A stretch of 64,000 bases of DNA from Streptomyces spinoverrucosus (GTDB lineage: Bacteria; Actinomycetota; Actinomycetes; Streptomycetales; Streptomycetaceae): contig NZ_JADPZX010000001.1 in the NCBI RefSeq assembly GCF_015712165.1, positions 6,274,001 to 6,338,000 on the forward strand, read 5' to 3'. The first letter of the stretch is position 1; every line of letters begins with the position of its first letter. Below are positions 1 through 7,316 of the stretch, piece after piece. The notes beneath the pieces are model-generated. The model had not been told where the DNA came from. It saw only the letters and a list, made by a program, of their open reading frames with translations, and did not search any database. The position numbers and the translations under genes are program-made.

Positions 1-161
1 ACCACAGCCTCACCACCCCGCGCATCCGGCGTGCTGGGTACACGGACGAGGGCGGCCGAGGCCTCCACCTGGTCGCTGCCCTCTCCCGGCGCTGGGGCAC
101 CCGCTTCCTCGGGGACGGCAAGTGCATCTGGACCGAGCAGGACCTGCCGCCGGGATCCTGA
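1..161 (+). CDS. C-terminal end of an RsbW-like ATP-binding protein (partial)
   Basis: Only the last 52 codons are present, read from base 3 to the TGA at 159-161; the start lies outside the window. The tail contains DEGGRGLHLVAALSRRWG, which matches the late ATP-binding (G2-box) region of the HATPase_c_2 proteins that Streptomyces encodes in large numbers as anti-sigma-factor kinases or SpoIIE/PAS-associated ATPases. What is known of the family: the fold binds ATP and often holds a sigma factor or phosphorylates an anti-anti-sigma factor. The partner cannot be told from this fragment. There is no following gene on the same strand for 500 bases, so it is probably the last gene of its unit. 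Confidence 0.7.
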   Translation, partial: HSLTTPRIRRAGYTDEGGRGLHLVAALSRRWGTRFLGDGKCIWTEQDLPPGS

Positions 162-690
162 TCAGGTGTACTTGTGATGAACCGCAGCAGAAAACTGCTG
201 TTCTTCCTCCATGCAACGCGGATATCACGCTGAGCGGGCGTTGACGCGGCAGGGCTGTGCAGAGGCAGTTCTTCGCCCACGGCCACCAGCGTCCTTCTTG
301 GACACGCCCTTATGAACACGATCTTCCGCATCACCGTGCTCGGCTGCGGACTCATGGGTTCTGGCGAGGTCGATCAGTGGGATGGAGAAGGTGTTGCCGG
401 CCAGGACGCGTAGGCATCGGTGGGCTCGGTGTGGAGTCTGTCGACGTCGCGGAAGAGGGTCAAATCTGGGCGCCTCCATCGGCAACCTGCTGTCTGCCGA
501 ACGCGTCGGCCTCCTCGCGCGCATGCGGACGGATCCTACGCCGTGATTGTCGCATCCAGTGACCGGCAGTCACGGGACAAGAATTACTGGATTGGCCTTT
601 CCAGTTGATGTAACCTCAACTGGAGTACCTTATCCGCTTGGGGGTTCCGGGCCGTCGCGGCCCGACGCCCACCACCAGCAGGGGACTTTG
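162..690. other. Intergenic stretch without a convincing gene
   Basis: Both strands carry only short open frames with skewed composition. A minus-strand frame at about 225-524 has a lysine/aspartate-rich segment (near 270-330) that might be the relic of a mobile-element gene, but I cannot name it. The last 20 bases hold the ribosome-binding site AGGGG (680-684) of the dioxygenase gene. No clear promoter or terminator is visible. Confidence 0.5.
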
Positions 691-1566
691 ATGAGCACGT
701 CGGAAAGCACCAGGCTCCAGGTCGTCTTCGACGACCTCCAGTCGACGATCGCGGATCTGATCATCAAGCACGGAGTGACCGAGCAGGAGTTCCAGCAAGC
801 CATCGCATGGGCCCTGGAACTCGCCGAAGCCGGCGAAATGCCCATGACGATCTACCAGTTCTTCATGCATCCGGTACTCGAGGTCAACCTGGGCGCCGCG
901 TATGCGAATCCGGAGAAGGACGGTGCGAGCCCCTGGATCGGCAGGGGACCGGCCTATGCACCCGGGGCGCCGGTCCTGGAACGCCCGTACGCGCTGCCCA
1001 TGCGCCCCGACGAACCCGGCGAGGCGCTCTTCGTCTCGGGACAGGTGCGCTCCACGAGCGGCGAGCCGATCGCGGGCGCGGAGCTCGACATCTGGATGAC
1101 CAACGCCAAGGGCGACTACTCGAACTTGACCGCGGAGATGATCCGGCCTCTGGTCATAGACATTGACGAGAGCCTGCCCCCGTTCAACCTGCGCGGAAAG
1201 CTGCTCACGGACGACGAGGGTCGCTTCGAGTACCGGACGGTCATGCCCGGCATCGAGGTCATGGGCATCGCCGAGGACGGCCCCCTGGGCAAGCTCATCA
1301 AGAAACTGGACCGGGTCGACACCCGCCCGCTGCACATCCACGCGATCGTCACCGCCGCTGGCTTCCACACGCTGACCACGCAGTCCCACTTCGAAGGCGA
1401 CCCGAGGGTCGGCAACACCCTCGAACCCCGCACGACGCCCGAGTCCAGCGTGCACGCCACACAGCTCCACGACGACCCGGCCGACTTCAAGGCGCGCGGC
1501 CTGGACGCGCCCTACCACACCGTGACCCACGACTACGTACTGCGCCCGGTGACCCCAGCAGTCTGA
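691..1566 (+). CDS. Intradiol ring-cleavage dioxygenase family protein (catechol 1,2-dioxygenase-like)
   Basis: A 291-residue protein with an N-terminal catechol-dioxygenase helical domain (about 1-95) and a C-terminal intradiol beta-sandwich (about 100-285). Family members split catechol or hydroxyquinol between the hydroxyls using Fe(III) held by two Tyr and two His. Visible here are the first tyrosine region (TNAKGDYSNL), the arginine and both histidines (RPLHIHAIV) and TTQSHF. The second iron tyrosine, normally just after the FRT/S-x-x-P strand (P-S-G-Y in catechol dioxygenases), is not seen: the text reads TVMPGIEVMG. It may therefore be catalytically altered. The ATG at 691 is chosen over an in-frame start at 547 because AGGGG lies 6 bases before it and the extra 48 residues look non-coding. 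It has a strong terminator behind it and stands apart from any complete aromatic pathway. Confidence 0.8.
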   Translation: MSTSESTRLQVVFDDLQSTIADLIIKHGVTEQEFQQAIAWALELAEAGEMPMTIYQFFMHPVLEVNLGAAYANPEKDGASPWIGRGPAYAPGAPVLERPYALPMRPDEPGEALFVSGQVRSTSGEPIAGAELDIWMTNAKGDYSNLTAEMIRPLVIDIDESLPPFNLRGKLLTDDEGRFEYRTVMPGIEVMGIAEDGPLGKLIKKLDRVDTRPLHIHAIVTAAGFHTLTTQSHFEGDPRVGNTLEPRTTPESSVHATQLHDDPADFKARGLDAPYHTVTHDYVLRPVTPAV

Positions 1567-1587
1567 GCGAACCGGACCCAGGAAGCT

Positions 1588-1622
1588 CGGCGGAGCGCGG
1601 GGCGCCAGACCGCGCTCCGCCG
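1588..1622 (+). terminator. Hairpin terminator after the dioxygenase gene
   Basis: A perfect 13-bp inverted repeat (CGGCGGAGCGCGG at 1588-1600 and its complement at 1610-1622) with a 9-base loop, starting 21 bases after the stop codon. There is no U-tract, as is usual in high-GC actinomycetes. Confidence 0.75.
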
Positions 1623-1781
1623 CAGCCCAGGGACTGGCGGCGATGTCCCTAGTGGGGCGGACATCCATCGCGCCGGCTCGATTTCGCGACGTCCGGGCGT
1701 CGACACCTCCCGTCCACGCCCGGACCGGACGCCATCAAGCTCACAACTCCGTGCTGCACGGAGCGATCAAGGAGGATTTAC

Positions 1782-2270
1782 GTGCCCGACAGGGTCGCTG
1801 ACGAGTTGGCCATCCGTGGCCTTACCGCACGCTTCAATCACATGGTCGACCAGCTGCGCGGCGCCGATTGTGCCGCAGCCTTCACCGAGAACGGCGTACT
1901 CGAGTCGGCCGGGCGCCTCGAGGGCAGAGCGGCCATCGCAGCCTTCTTCGACGCCCAGGCCCATGGAGAGCCTGTCGATATTGGCTTCGGAATGACGGGA
2001 CATCTCTTCTCTACCGTGCATGCCACCACCGACAACGTCATCACCATCGAGGGTGACAAGGCGACCCAGATGTCGTACATGCTGGTGTTCCGCCAGGTCC
2101 CGAGTGAACTGGCGCAGGATGGGCTCTATGTCATCACTCACCGCTGGGATGATCGACTTGTCCGGACGGACGCCGGTTGGTTGTTCGAGCACAGGATCAT
2201 GAACGTGCTCCAGACGAACGCGAACCCCGACGCCACGGCGCAGGCTCTCAGGCTGCCGACACATCCGTGA
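1782..2270 (+). CDS. SnoaL-like (NTF2 fold) domain protein
   Basis: A 162-residue single-domain protein of the SnoaL-like/NTF2 superfamily: an N-terminal helix pair (DELAIRGLTARFNHMVDQ), the segment CAAAFTENGVLES, then a beta-sheet ending in WLFEHRIMNV. Members are small cone-shaped enzymes (cyclases, isomerases, hydratases, dehydratases) or stress proteins, so the fold does not fix the reaction. The GTG start at 1782 has a very good ribosome-binding site (AAGGAGG, 1769-1775). The gene follows the dioxygenase on the same strand but is separated by its terminator, so co-transcription is unlikely. A joint role in aromatic turnover is only a guess. Confidence 0.75.
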   Translation: MPDRVADELAIRGLTARFNHMVDQLRGADCAAAFTENGVLESAGRLEGRAAIAAFFDAQAHGEPVDIGFGMTGHLFSTVHATTDNVITIEGDKATQMSYMLVFRQVPSELAQDGLYVITHRWDDRLVRTDAGWLFEHRIMNVLQTNANPDATAQALRLPTHP

Positions 2271-3162
2271 CCACCGAAACCGCCGAGTCCGATGTGGGCG
2301 CGGCGTGTGTGATGCGGTGTGGGAGCGCGGCCCCGGCGGGAACGCCGCGTAGCCCGTCCGGGTCCAGATAGATGCGGGCGGCGATCTCGCGGACCATCCC
2401 GGCTCGCGCTCGAGTCGGGTACGCGGGATCGGCCGCCTCCCGGGTCAGCGGGTAGCGGCTCTCAGCGCCCCGCTGATTCGAGTGGGTCACGATGCGTCGG
2501 CACGACGGTCTCGCGCAGCCCGCGGCCGACTTCGGCATCTCGGCCGGCACCGCGGCCCCGATCCTGCTCAGGACCGGTCGTCATGTCGCAGTGCGAACCG
2601 CAGCTCGGCGCGCGTGGCGGGGGCATCGATGTCGCAGCCCTGTCGCTGTCGGACACGCTCAGGTCGAGTTCCGCTCGGGGGCGTTAGAGCTCGCCGTGGA
2701 CGGGGGCATGGCGGGCGAGCAACTCGTCCTACTCGGCGAGCAGTGCCTCGCTCAGCGCCTTGGCGTCCACAGGAGTCGACGACCCGTCCATCCGGGTCAA
2801 CAGCACCACGCAATTCGTTGCCTCGACGCGGGCCGCGTCTTCCTCCACTGTGACACGATCGCCGGTGACGACGACCCGGGTCACGCCGACGAACTCCGCT
2901 GCACCGGGCATGCCGGTGACCGCTGGTCCGGCGACTGCGCGGATGCTCGATGCCTGGCACCGGAAACTACGTCAGCGTCCTGCGTGTGCGAGACCCCGCA
3001 GAAGGAGTTGAGCGACCGGGTTGGTCTACGTCTACCGCGCGTTGGTCAATCTCCACGCCGCTACCCTCGTCGAGGCCTTCAGGTCGGTCGTCGTTTTCGA
3101 ACAGGGTGCGCATGTCGCAAGATCGTGGCCGCCGCCGTCCGTGACGCCGGTTCAGTTGTTCG
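2271..3162. other. Gene-poor stretch with decayed coding remnants
   Basis: No intact gene is convincing across nearly 900 bases. Around 2492-2580 on the plus strand a frame reads GLAQPAADFGISAGTA, resembling the helix-turn-helix start of an IS5-type transposase, but it has no continuation. A broken minus-strand frame at 2684-2911 is listed separately. The rest is high-GC sequence in which all frames are open by composition. Confidence 0.5.
2684..2911 (-). pseudogene. Broken minus-strand reading frame of unknown family
   Basis: On the minus strand a protein-like sequence (EFVGVTRVVVTGDRVTVEED, then DAKALSEALLAE) is stopped by TAG at 2729-2731. It resumes in the same frame as DELLARHAPVHGEL before a TAA at 2684-2686. 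The regular alternation of hydrophobic and charged residues looks like a former beta-strand/helix domain. I do not recognise the family. The frame can be read upstream of the ATG at 2911, so the true start is unknown. Confidence 0.3.
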
Positions 3163-4221
3163 TCAGGCTGCGGCCGGTCCGGCCGGCGGGGCGAGTTCCC
3201 TGCGGATGACGGGGGCGATCTCGGTGGCGAGAAGCTCGATCGAGTCGTGGACCATCCGGGCGGGCATACCGCCGAAGTCGATCTGGCCGAGGTAGCGGTC
3301 GATGCCGAGTACTTCGCGTTCGGCGAGGATCTTGTCGATGATCTCCTGGGGACTGCCGACCATCAGCGCGCCGAACGGTACCGCTGCGGCGTCGAACTCG
3401 GCGCGTCCGATGTGAAAGCCGCGTCCGGTGGGCGGCTTGGGCCGGACGTATTCCTTGTAGAAGGGGAAGACGTCGTCGCGTGCGCCCTGGGAGGTGCGGC
3501 CGACGTAGAAGTGGCCGGATCTGCCGAGCCGCAGCCGGCGCGCGGGGTGACCGGCCGCTGTGCCGACCGCGCGGTAGTGCTCGACGAGGGGGCGGGCACG
3601 TCGGATGTCCCCGCCGATGAGGCCGAGCGCCATGGGCAGGCCGAGGCGTCCGGCGCGTTCCACGCTGGAGGGGGTGCCGCCCACGCCGAGCCACAGCGGC
3701 AGCTGCGGCTGCTGGGGCGGGGGCTGGACGGACAGGCCGTCCATGGCCGGACGGAACCGTCCGCGCCAGGTGACGTGTTCGGGGTTCTCACGGATGGTGA
3801 GCAGCAGCCGCAGCTTCTCCGCGAACACGTCGTCGTAGTCCTCGAGGTCGACGCCGAACAGGCGGAACGCCTCGACGAACGCGCTGCGCCCCGCGATGAT
3901 CTCGGTGCGGCCGTCGCTGATCAGGTCGAGGGAGGCGAAGTCCTGGTGCAGCCGGACCGGATCCGCGGTGGAGAGCACCGACACGGCACTGGCCAGACGG
4001 ATACGGCTGGTGGCCTGGGCGATCGCGGCCAGCGGGACGGCGGGGTTGGCGACGGCGAAGTCCCAGCTGTGGTGCTCGCCGAGACCGAAGACGTCCAGGC
4101 CGGCCTGGTCGGCGGCGACGGCGTAGGAGACGATCTCGCGGGTGCGGCGCCCCGGGTCGTGCGTTTTTCCTGTGGCGGGGTCGGTCTGCAGGTCGGACAG
4201 GGAGAAGATGCCCAGTTCCAC
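3163..4221 (-). CDS. LLM-class flavin-dependent oxidoreductase (luciferase-like)
   Basis: A 352-residue single-domain protein of the bacterial luciferase-like monooxygenase superfamily (TIM barrel using FMN or F420). It starts MELGIFSLSDL and contains GLGEHHSWDFA (residues about 46-56), the usual active-site loop after strand 2, and RIRLASAVSVLSTADPVR, the usual strand 3/4 region. It ends in a helical tail. Substrates in this class range from aldehydes and alkanesulfonates to F420-dependent sugars, so the target is open. It is the last gene of a minus-strand series (MDR, SDR, DoxX, LLM) that starts beside the TetR gene at 6603. A hairpin at 4257-4292 separates it from DoxX and may lower its expression. 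Confidence 0.85.
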   Translation of the reverse strand: MELGIFSLSDLQTDPATGKTHDPGRRTREIVSYAVAADQAGLDVFGLGEHHSWDFAVANPAVPLAAIAQATSRIRLASAVSVLSTADPVRLHQDFASLDLISDGRTEIIAGRSAFVEAFRLFGVDLEDYDDVFAEKLRLLLTIRENPEHVTWRGRFRPAMDGLSVQPPPQQPQLPLWLGVGGTPSSVERAGRLGLPMALGLIGGDIRRARPLVEHYRAVGTAAGHPARRLRLGRSGHFYVGRTSQGARDDVFPFYKEYVRPKPPTGRGFHIGRAEFDAAAVPFGALMVGSPQEIIDKILAEREVLGIDRYLGQIDFGGMPARMVHDSIELLATEIAPVIRRELAPPAGPAAA

Positions 4222-4256
4222 GGTCGTCTCCGATAGGGGGACAGGGGGTGGGAGGG

Positions 4257-4292
4257 AGCGGCCCGGCCGGCGTGGTCGCTGGCCGGGCCGCT
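4257..4292 (-). terminator. Hairpin between the DoxX and luciferase-like genes
   Basis: AGCGGCCCGGCCGGC (4257-4271) pairs with 4278-4292 over 15 bp with one mismatch and a 6-base loop. It lies in the 94-base gap between the two minus-strand genes, so it is either a partial terminator or an RNA-processing site. Confidence 0.5.
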
Positions 4293-4315
4293 GTGCGGGG
4301 GAGGGGGCCGGGTGG

Positions 4316-4687
4316 TCAGAAGGAGTGGGGCCCGAACCGGCCCCACATGATGACCGCGGCGACGATGAGCAGGATCGCGTTGAACCCGATGGCCTGCGGC
4401 TCCTTGCGGCGGGCGTGGAGGCCCATGGCCAGGACCATGATCACAGCCAGGCCGGTGGCGGCCAGCGGGGTGAGCACGGTGGCGATGTCGAAAGCGCCCG
4501 GCAGGATGAGCCCGAGGCCTCCGGCGAGTTCGGCGACGCCGATCAGACGCACCACGGGTGTTGAGACGTCACTGACCCACGGCAGCTGGGACATGAGCTT
4601 TTCGCGGGGCTGGGTGGACTTGGTGACGCCGGCCGCGACGAACAACGCGGCGAGGACGCCCTGCAGGATCCACAGGAACACGTTCAT
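4316..4687 (-). CDS. DoxX family membrane protein
   Basis: A 123-residue protein with four predicted membrane helices (about residues 3-21, 43-62, 68-90 and 100-116) and no soluble domain, the standard architecture and length for DoxX/DoxD-like proteins. In mycobacteria DoxX forms a membrane complex with SodA and SseA in oxidative-stress defence; in archaea it is part of thiosulfate:quinone oxidoreductase. Which role applies here cannot be read from the sequence. It lies between an SDR and a flavin-dependent oxidoreductase gene in a redox operon, which fits a membrane redox partner. Confidence 0.8.
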   Translation of the reverse strand: MNVFLWILQGVLAALFVAAGVTKSTQPREKLMSQLPWVSDVSTPVVRLIGVAELAGGLGLILPGAFDIATVLTPLAATGLAVIMVLAMGLHARRKEPQAIGFNAILLIVAAVIMWGRFGPHSF

Positions 4688-4787
4688 CGGGGCGGAGACC
4701 TTCTTCTTCGGTCGCGCCGCGGCGGGGATCGCCGCGGCGGACGGGGATTGAGCGGATCAGGATTCAACGGGGGAGAACCGGGAGGCG

Positions 4788-5471
4788 TCAGCCGGTGAAG
4801 ACGCGCTCGGCTTCGTCGCGCTGGGTGTGCAGGTCCCAGTAGAGAGGGGCGATGTCCTCGGCCTCGGCGGTCGGGATTTCGGGAGGGCCGCCCGCGCCGA
4901 TCCACACGCCGATGGCGACATGCGCGGCCTGGATTCCGGTGCCGGCCAGCTCCTTGTGCAGGTTGAGCGCCCAGTTGCGCAGCGCCGCCTGGGCGGGGTT
5001 GACGTTGCCGAGCATCGGGATGGGGTCGACCGAGCCGGCGCCGTTGGTGAAGAGCAGGGTGCCCGCGCCGGCCTCACGCATCGCGGGCAGGACGGCCTGG
5101 GTGGCGGTGATGGCGCTGTGGAGCAGGAAGTCGATCCAGCCCTGCACATCGGAGGGGCTGGTCTGGGACGGGGAGGTGAGGGTCATGGAGTTTATGGAGC
5201 CGTTGCCCGGAGAGGGGGAGTGCTCCAGGACGTCGATACCGCCGAAGCGGGTGGCGGCGTCCTTGAGGGCTTGGGTCAGCGCATCGTGGTCGAGCACGTC
5301 CGCCGGGAACGCGGCGGCGGTGATGCCCTCGGCGGCCAGCCGGCCGACGAGGTCGTCGAGCTTGGCGCGGTTGCGGGCGATGAGAGCGACGTCGTAGCCG
5401 CGCGAGCCGAAGGTGCGGGCGATGGCGAGGCCCATTCCGGGGCCGGCTCCGACGATGGCGATGCTGGGCAT
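4788..5471 (-). CDS. SDR-fold protein lacking the catalytic Tyr-Lys
   Basis: A 227-residue short-chain dehydrogenase/reductase fold: the Rossmann motif is GAGPGMGLAIA (about residues 7-17), slightly different from the classic TGxxxGIG, and the acidic strand end DVLDH is present. At the place of the catalytic YxxxK the sequence reads GNVNPAQAALRNW, so the tyrosine and lysine are absent while the following helix (AALRNW) is conserved. It may bind NAD(P) without classical reductase chemistry, or act by another mechanism. A relative with the same peculiarity is at 18687-19358. It is 44 bases downstream of the MDR gene, so probably co-transcribed. Confidence 0.8.
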   Translation of the reverse strand: MPSIAIVGAGPGMGLAIARTFGSRGYDVALIARNRAKLDDLVGRLAAEGITAAAFPADVLDHDALTQALKDAATRFGGIDVLEHSPSPGNGSINSMTLTSPSQTSPSDVQGWIDFLLHSAITATQAVLPAMREAGAGTLLFTNGAGSVDPIPMLGNVNPAQAALRNWALNLHKELAGTGIQAAHVAIGVWIGAGGPPEIPTAEAEDIAPLYWDLHTQRDEAERVFTG

Positions 5472-5515
5472 GGTGATAGTCCTTTCGTGGGGGAAGCGTC
5501 TGGGATACGGACTGG

Positions 5516-6460
5516 TCAGGCGACGGTGATCGCGATCTTGCCGAGGGTGCCGCGGCCGAACGCGGCGAATGCCTCGGGGGCACGCTCCAGGTCGAATTCG
5601 GAGTTCACCGGCACCTTGAGGACGCCGGAGGCGACCTGCCCGGCGAGGGTGGACAGGGTGTCGGCGGTCGGGTTGGACCGGATCATGGCGGTCTGCAGCT
5701 TGCGGTCCTCCGAGGCCTCGGGGACTGGGGCGAGGGTGAGGGCGGAGGCGACGGCGCCGCCGTCGCGGGTGAGCGCAGTGAGCTCGGCCAGGTCGCCGGC
5801 GAGGTGCAGCACCGCGTCCACGCCGTCCGGGGCGATCGCCCGGACCTGCGCGGTCACCTCCTGGGTGTAGTCGATGACGGTCACCTCGGCGTCGGTCAGC
5901 GCCGAGACGAAGCCGCTCTCGGAACCCGACTTGGCCGTGGCGATCACCCTCGCGCCCCGGGCCGCGGCCAGCTGCACGGCGATGGCACCCACGCCGCCGG
6001 TGGCACCGGAGATCAGCACCGTCCTGCCCTCCAGCGGGCCGAGCAGGGCGAGACCGTCGAAGGCGGCGGTGCCCGCCAGCCCGAGCGCGCCGGCGTCACG
6101 CACCAAGACCCCGTCGGGCCGGTGGGCGATGCCGATGGCAGCGGGAACGGCGACGTACTGCGCCATCGAACCGGTGCCCAGGTACGCCTTGGTGACCACG
6201 CCGAACACGTCGTCGCCGACCGCGAAACCCTCGACACCCTCACCGACCGCCTCGATGGTGCCGGCGAAGTCCTTGCCGGGGATCAGCGGGAAGCGGTGCT
6301 CCATCATGCCCTGCAGGTATCCGGCCGCCGTGCCCAGGTCGAACCCGTTCACCGAGGACGCGGCCACCTTCACCAGCACCTCACCGGCCTCCGGGCGGGG
6401 CACCTCCACCTCGGTCACCTCGGGGCTGCCGGGGACCTGCGCCAGTGTCACAGCGCGCAC
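5516..6460 (-). CDS. MDR-family NADP-dependent oxidoreductase (quinone reductase-like)
   Basis: A 314-residue medium-chain dehydrogenase/reductase. The GroES-like N-terminal half includes PLIPGKDFAGTIEAVGEGVEGF and the Rossmann half carries the nucleotide motif SGATGGVGAIAVQLAAARGA. No zinc-binding cysteine set is seen, so it belongs to the zinc-free quinone oxidoreductase/enoyl reductase branch that reduces quinones or activated alkenes with NADPH. Start is GTG at 6460 with AAGGAG 10 bases upstream. It is the first gene of the minus-strand operon MDR-SDR-DoxX-LLM and is divergent from the TetR gene at 6603. The operator-like repeats between them suggest that this TetR controls it. Confidence 0.85.
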   Translation of the reverse strand: MRAVTLAQVPGSPEVTEVEVPRPEAGEVLVKVAASSVNGFDLGTAAGYLQGMMEHRFPLIPGKDFAGTIEAVGEGVEGFAVGDDVFGVVTKAYLGTGSMAQYVAVPAAIGIAHRPDGVLVRDAGALGLAGTAAFDGLALLGPLEGRTVLISGATGGVGAIAVQLAAARGARVIATAKSGSESGFVSALTDAEVTVIDYTQEVTAQVRAIAPDGVDAVLHLAGDLAELTALTRDGGAVASALTLAPVPEASEDRKLQTAMIRSNPTADTLSTLAGQVASGVLKVPVNSEFDLERAPEAFAAFGRGTLGKIAITVA

Positions 6461-6496
6461 TGATCATCAACTCCTTGGCATCGGTTCGCTCGATTC

Positions 6497-6589
6497 GGAA
6501 AGGGGCATCCGATTCGTGATCCGGAAAGGCCACTCCGATTCTGCGGTGTCTACGATAGCACTGAAACTGGATGGGGCATTCCGATTCGG
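6497..6589. promoter_or_regulatory. Repeated operator-like boxes between divergent MDR and TetR genes
   Basis: Two boxes, GGAAAGGGGCATCCGATTC (6497-6515) and GGAAAGGCCACTCCGATTC (6523-6541), are direct repeats 26 bases apart. A third partial copy GGGGCATTCCGATTCGG is at 6573-6589, just before the TetR start. Each box has the loose two-fold form GGAA...TCC common for TetR operators. The inferred role is binding of the divergent TetR protein to control itself and the reductase operon. A pair of similar boxes with the same 26-base spacing is found at 31025-31064. Confidence 0.55.
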
Positions 6590-6602
6590 TAGGCTGAGTG
6601 TC

Positions 6603-7316
6603 ATGAACCTTGGCGCCCACTCCAGCGACGACCCTGCCGCACAGCCTCTGCGCAGCGATGCCGAGCGCAACCGCGCGCGGATCGTCGCCGCCGCGCGCAC
6701 GGTGTTCAGGCGTGACGGCCTGCATGCCTCCATGGCTTCCGTGGCCCGCGAGGCGGGGGTGGGCATCGCCACTCTGTTCCGCCGGTTCCCGACAAAGGAG
6801 GAACTAGTCGCCGCGGTCTTCGCCGACCGTATGGACGCCTACGTCGACGCGGTCGGCGTCGCCCTCGACGACCCCGATCCCTGGCGCGGTCTCGCGGGGT
6901 TCATCGAAACCGCCTGCGCGATGCAGGCCGCCGATTACGGCTTCGCCGACGTGCTGACCATGACCTTCCCCACAGCCAAGGCTCTGGAGAAGCGCCGAGA
7001 CCAGGCGTACGAGGGCGTCGTACAGCTCATCGGCCGCGCCAAGGCCGCAGGGCGTCTGCGTGAGGACTTCAGCCCCGAGGATCTGGTGCTGCTGCACATG
7101 GCCACTGCCGGCGTCGTCAACGCCACCGGCGATGCCGCTCCCGACGCCTGGAAACGCGTCGTCGCCCTGATGCTCCAGTCCTTCGAGGCTCCCGCCCGCG
7201 GTCCCCTGCCCGACTCGCCCGAGCCCCGCGCCCTCTATAAGGCCATGCTCCGTGCCGGTCAGGCGTGCTCTGCCTCGCCGGAACCCGGGAGGAAGGAGTC
7301 AACGACCCGTCGCTAA
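6603..7316 (+). CDS. TetR/AcrR family transcriptional regulator (C-terminus altered by IS end)
   Basis: A 237-residue TetR-type repressor: N-terminal helix-turn-helix (RSDAERNRARIVAAART, then SVAREAGVGIATLFRRFP, about residues 15-65) and an effector-binding helical domain. It is divergent from the MDR-SDR-DoxX-LLM operon, with repeated operator-like boxes between, so it most likely represses that operon and itself. The start is ATG 6603; longer in-frame extensions to 5874 run through the MDR gene and are shadows. The final codons (about E-S-T-T-R-R-stop) fall in the hairpin end of the adjacent IS605-type element, so the natural C-terminus was probably replaced on insertion. The regulatory core looks intact. 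Confidence 0.85.
   Translation: MNLGAHSSDDPAAQPLRSDAERNRARIVAAARTVFRRDGLHASMASVAREAGVGIATLFRRFPTKEELVAAVFADRMDAYVDAVGVALDDPDPWRGLAGFIETACAMQAADYGFADVLTMTFPTAKALEKRRDQAYEGVVQLIGRAKAAGRLREDFSPEDLVLLHMATAGVVNATGDAAPDAWKRVVALMLQSFEAPARGPLPDSPEPRALYKAMLRAGQACSASPEPGRKESTTRR

Noticed and set aside
2492..3295. 267-codon plus-strand frame as an intact transposase gene
   Set aside because: Only the first 20 residues look like a transposase helix-turn-helix; the rest is arginine-rich with no family features and lies opposite a better minus-strand remnant.
3247..4236. Long plus-strand open frame opposite the luciferase-like gene
   Set aside because: Antisense shadow of a well-supported gene; glycine/valine/arginine-rich with no domain.
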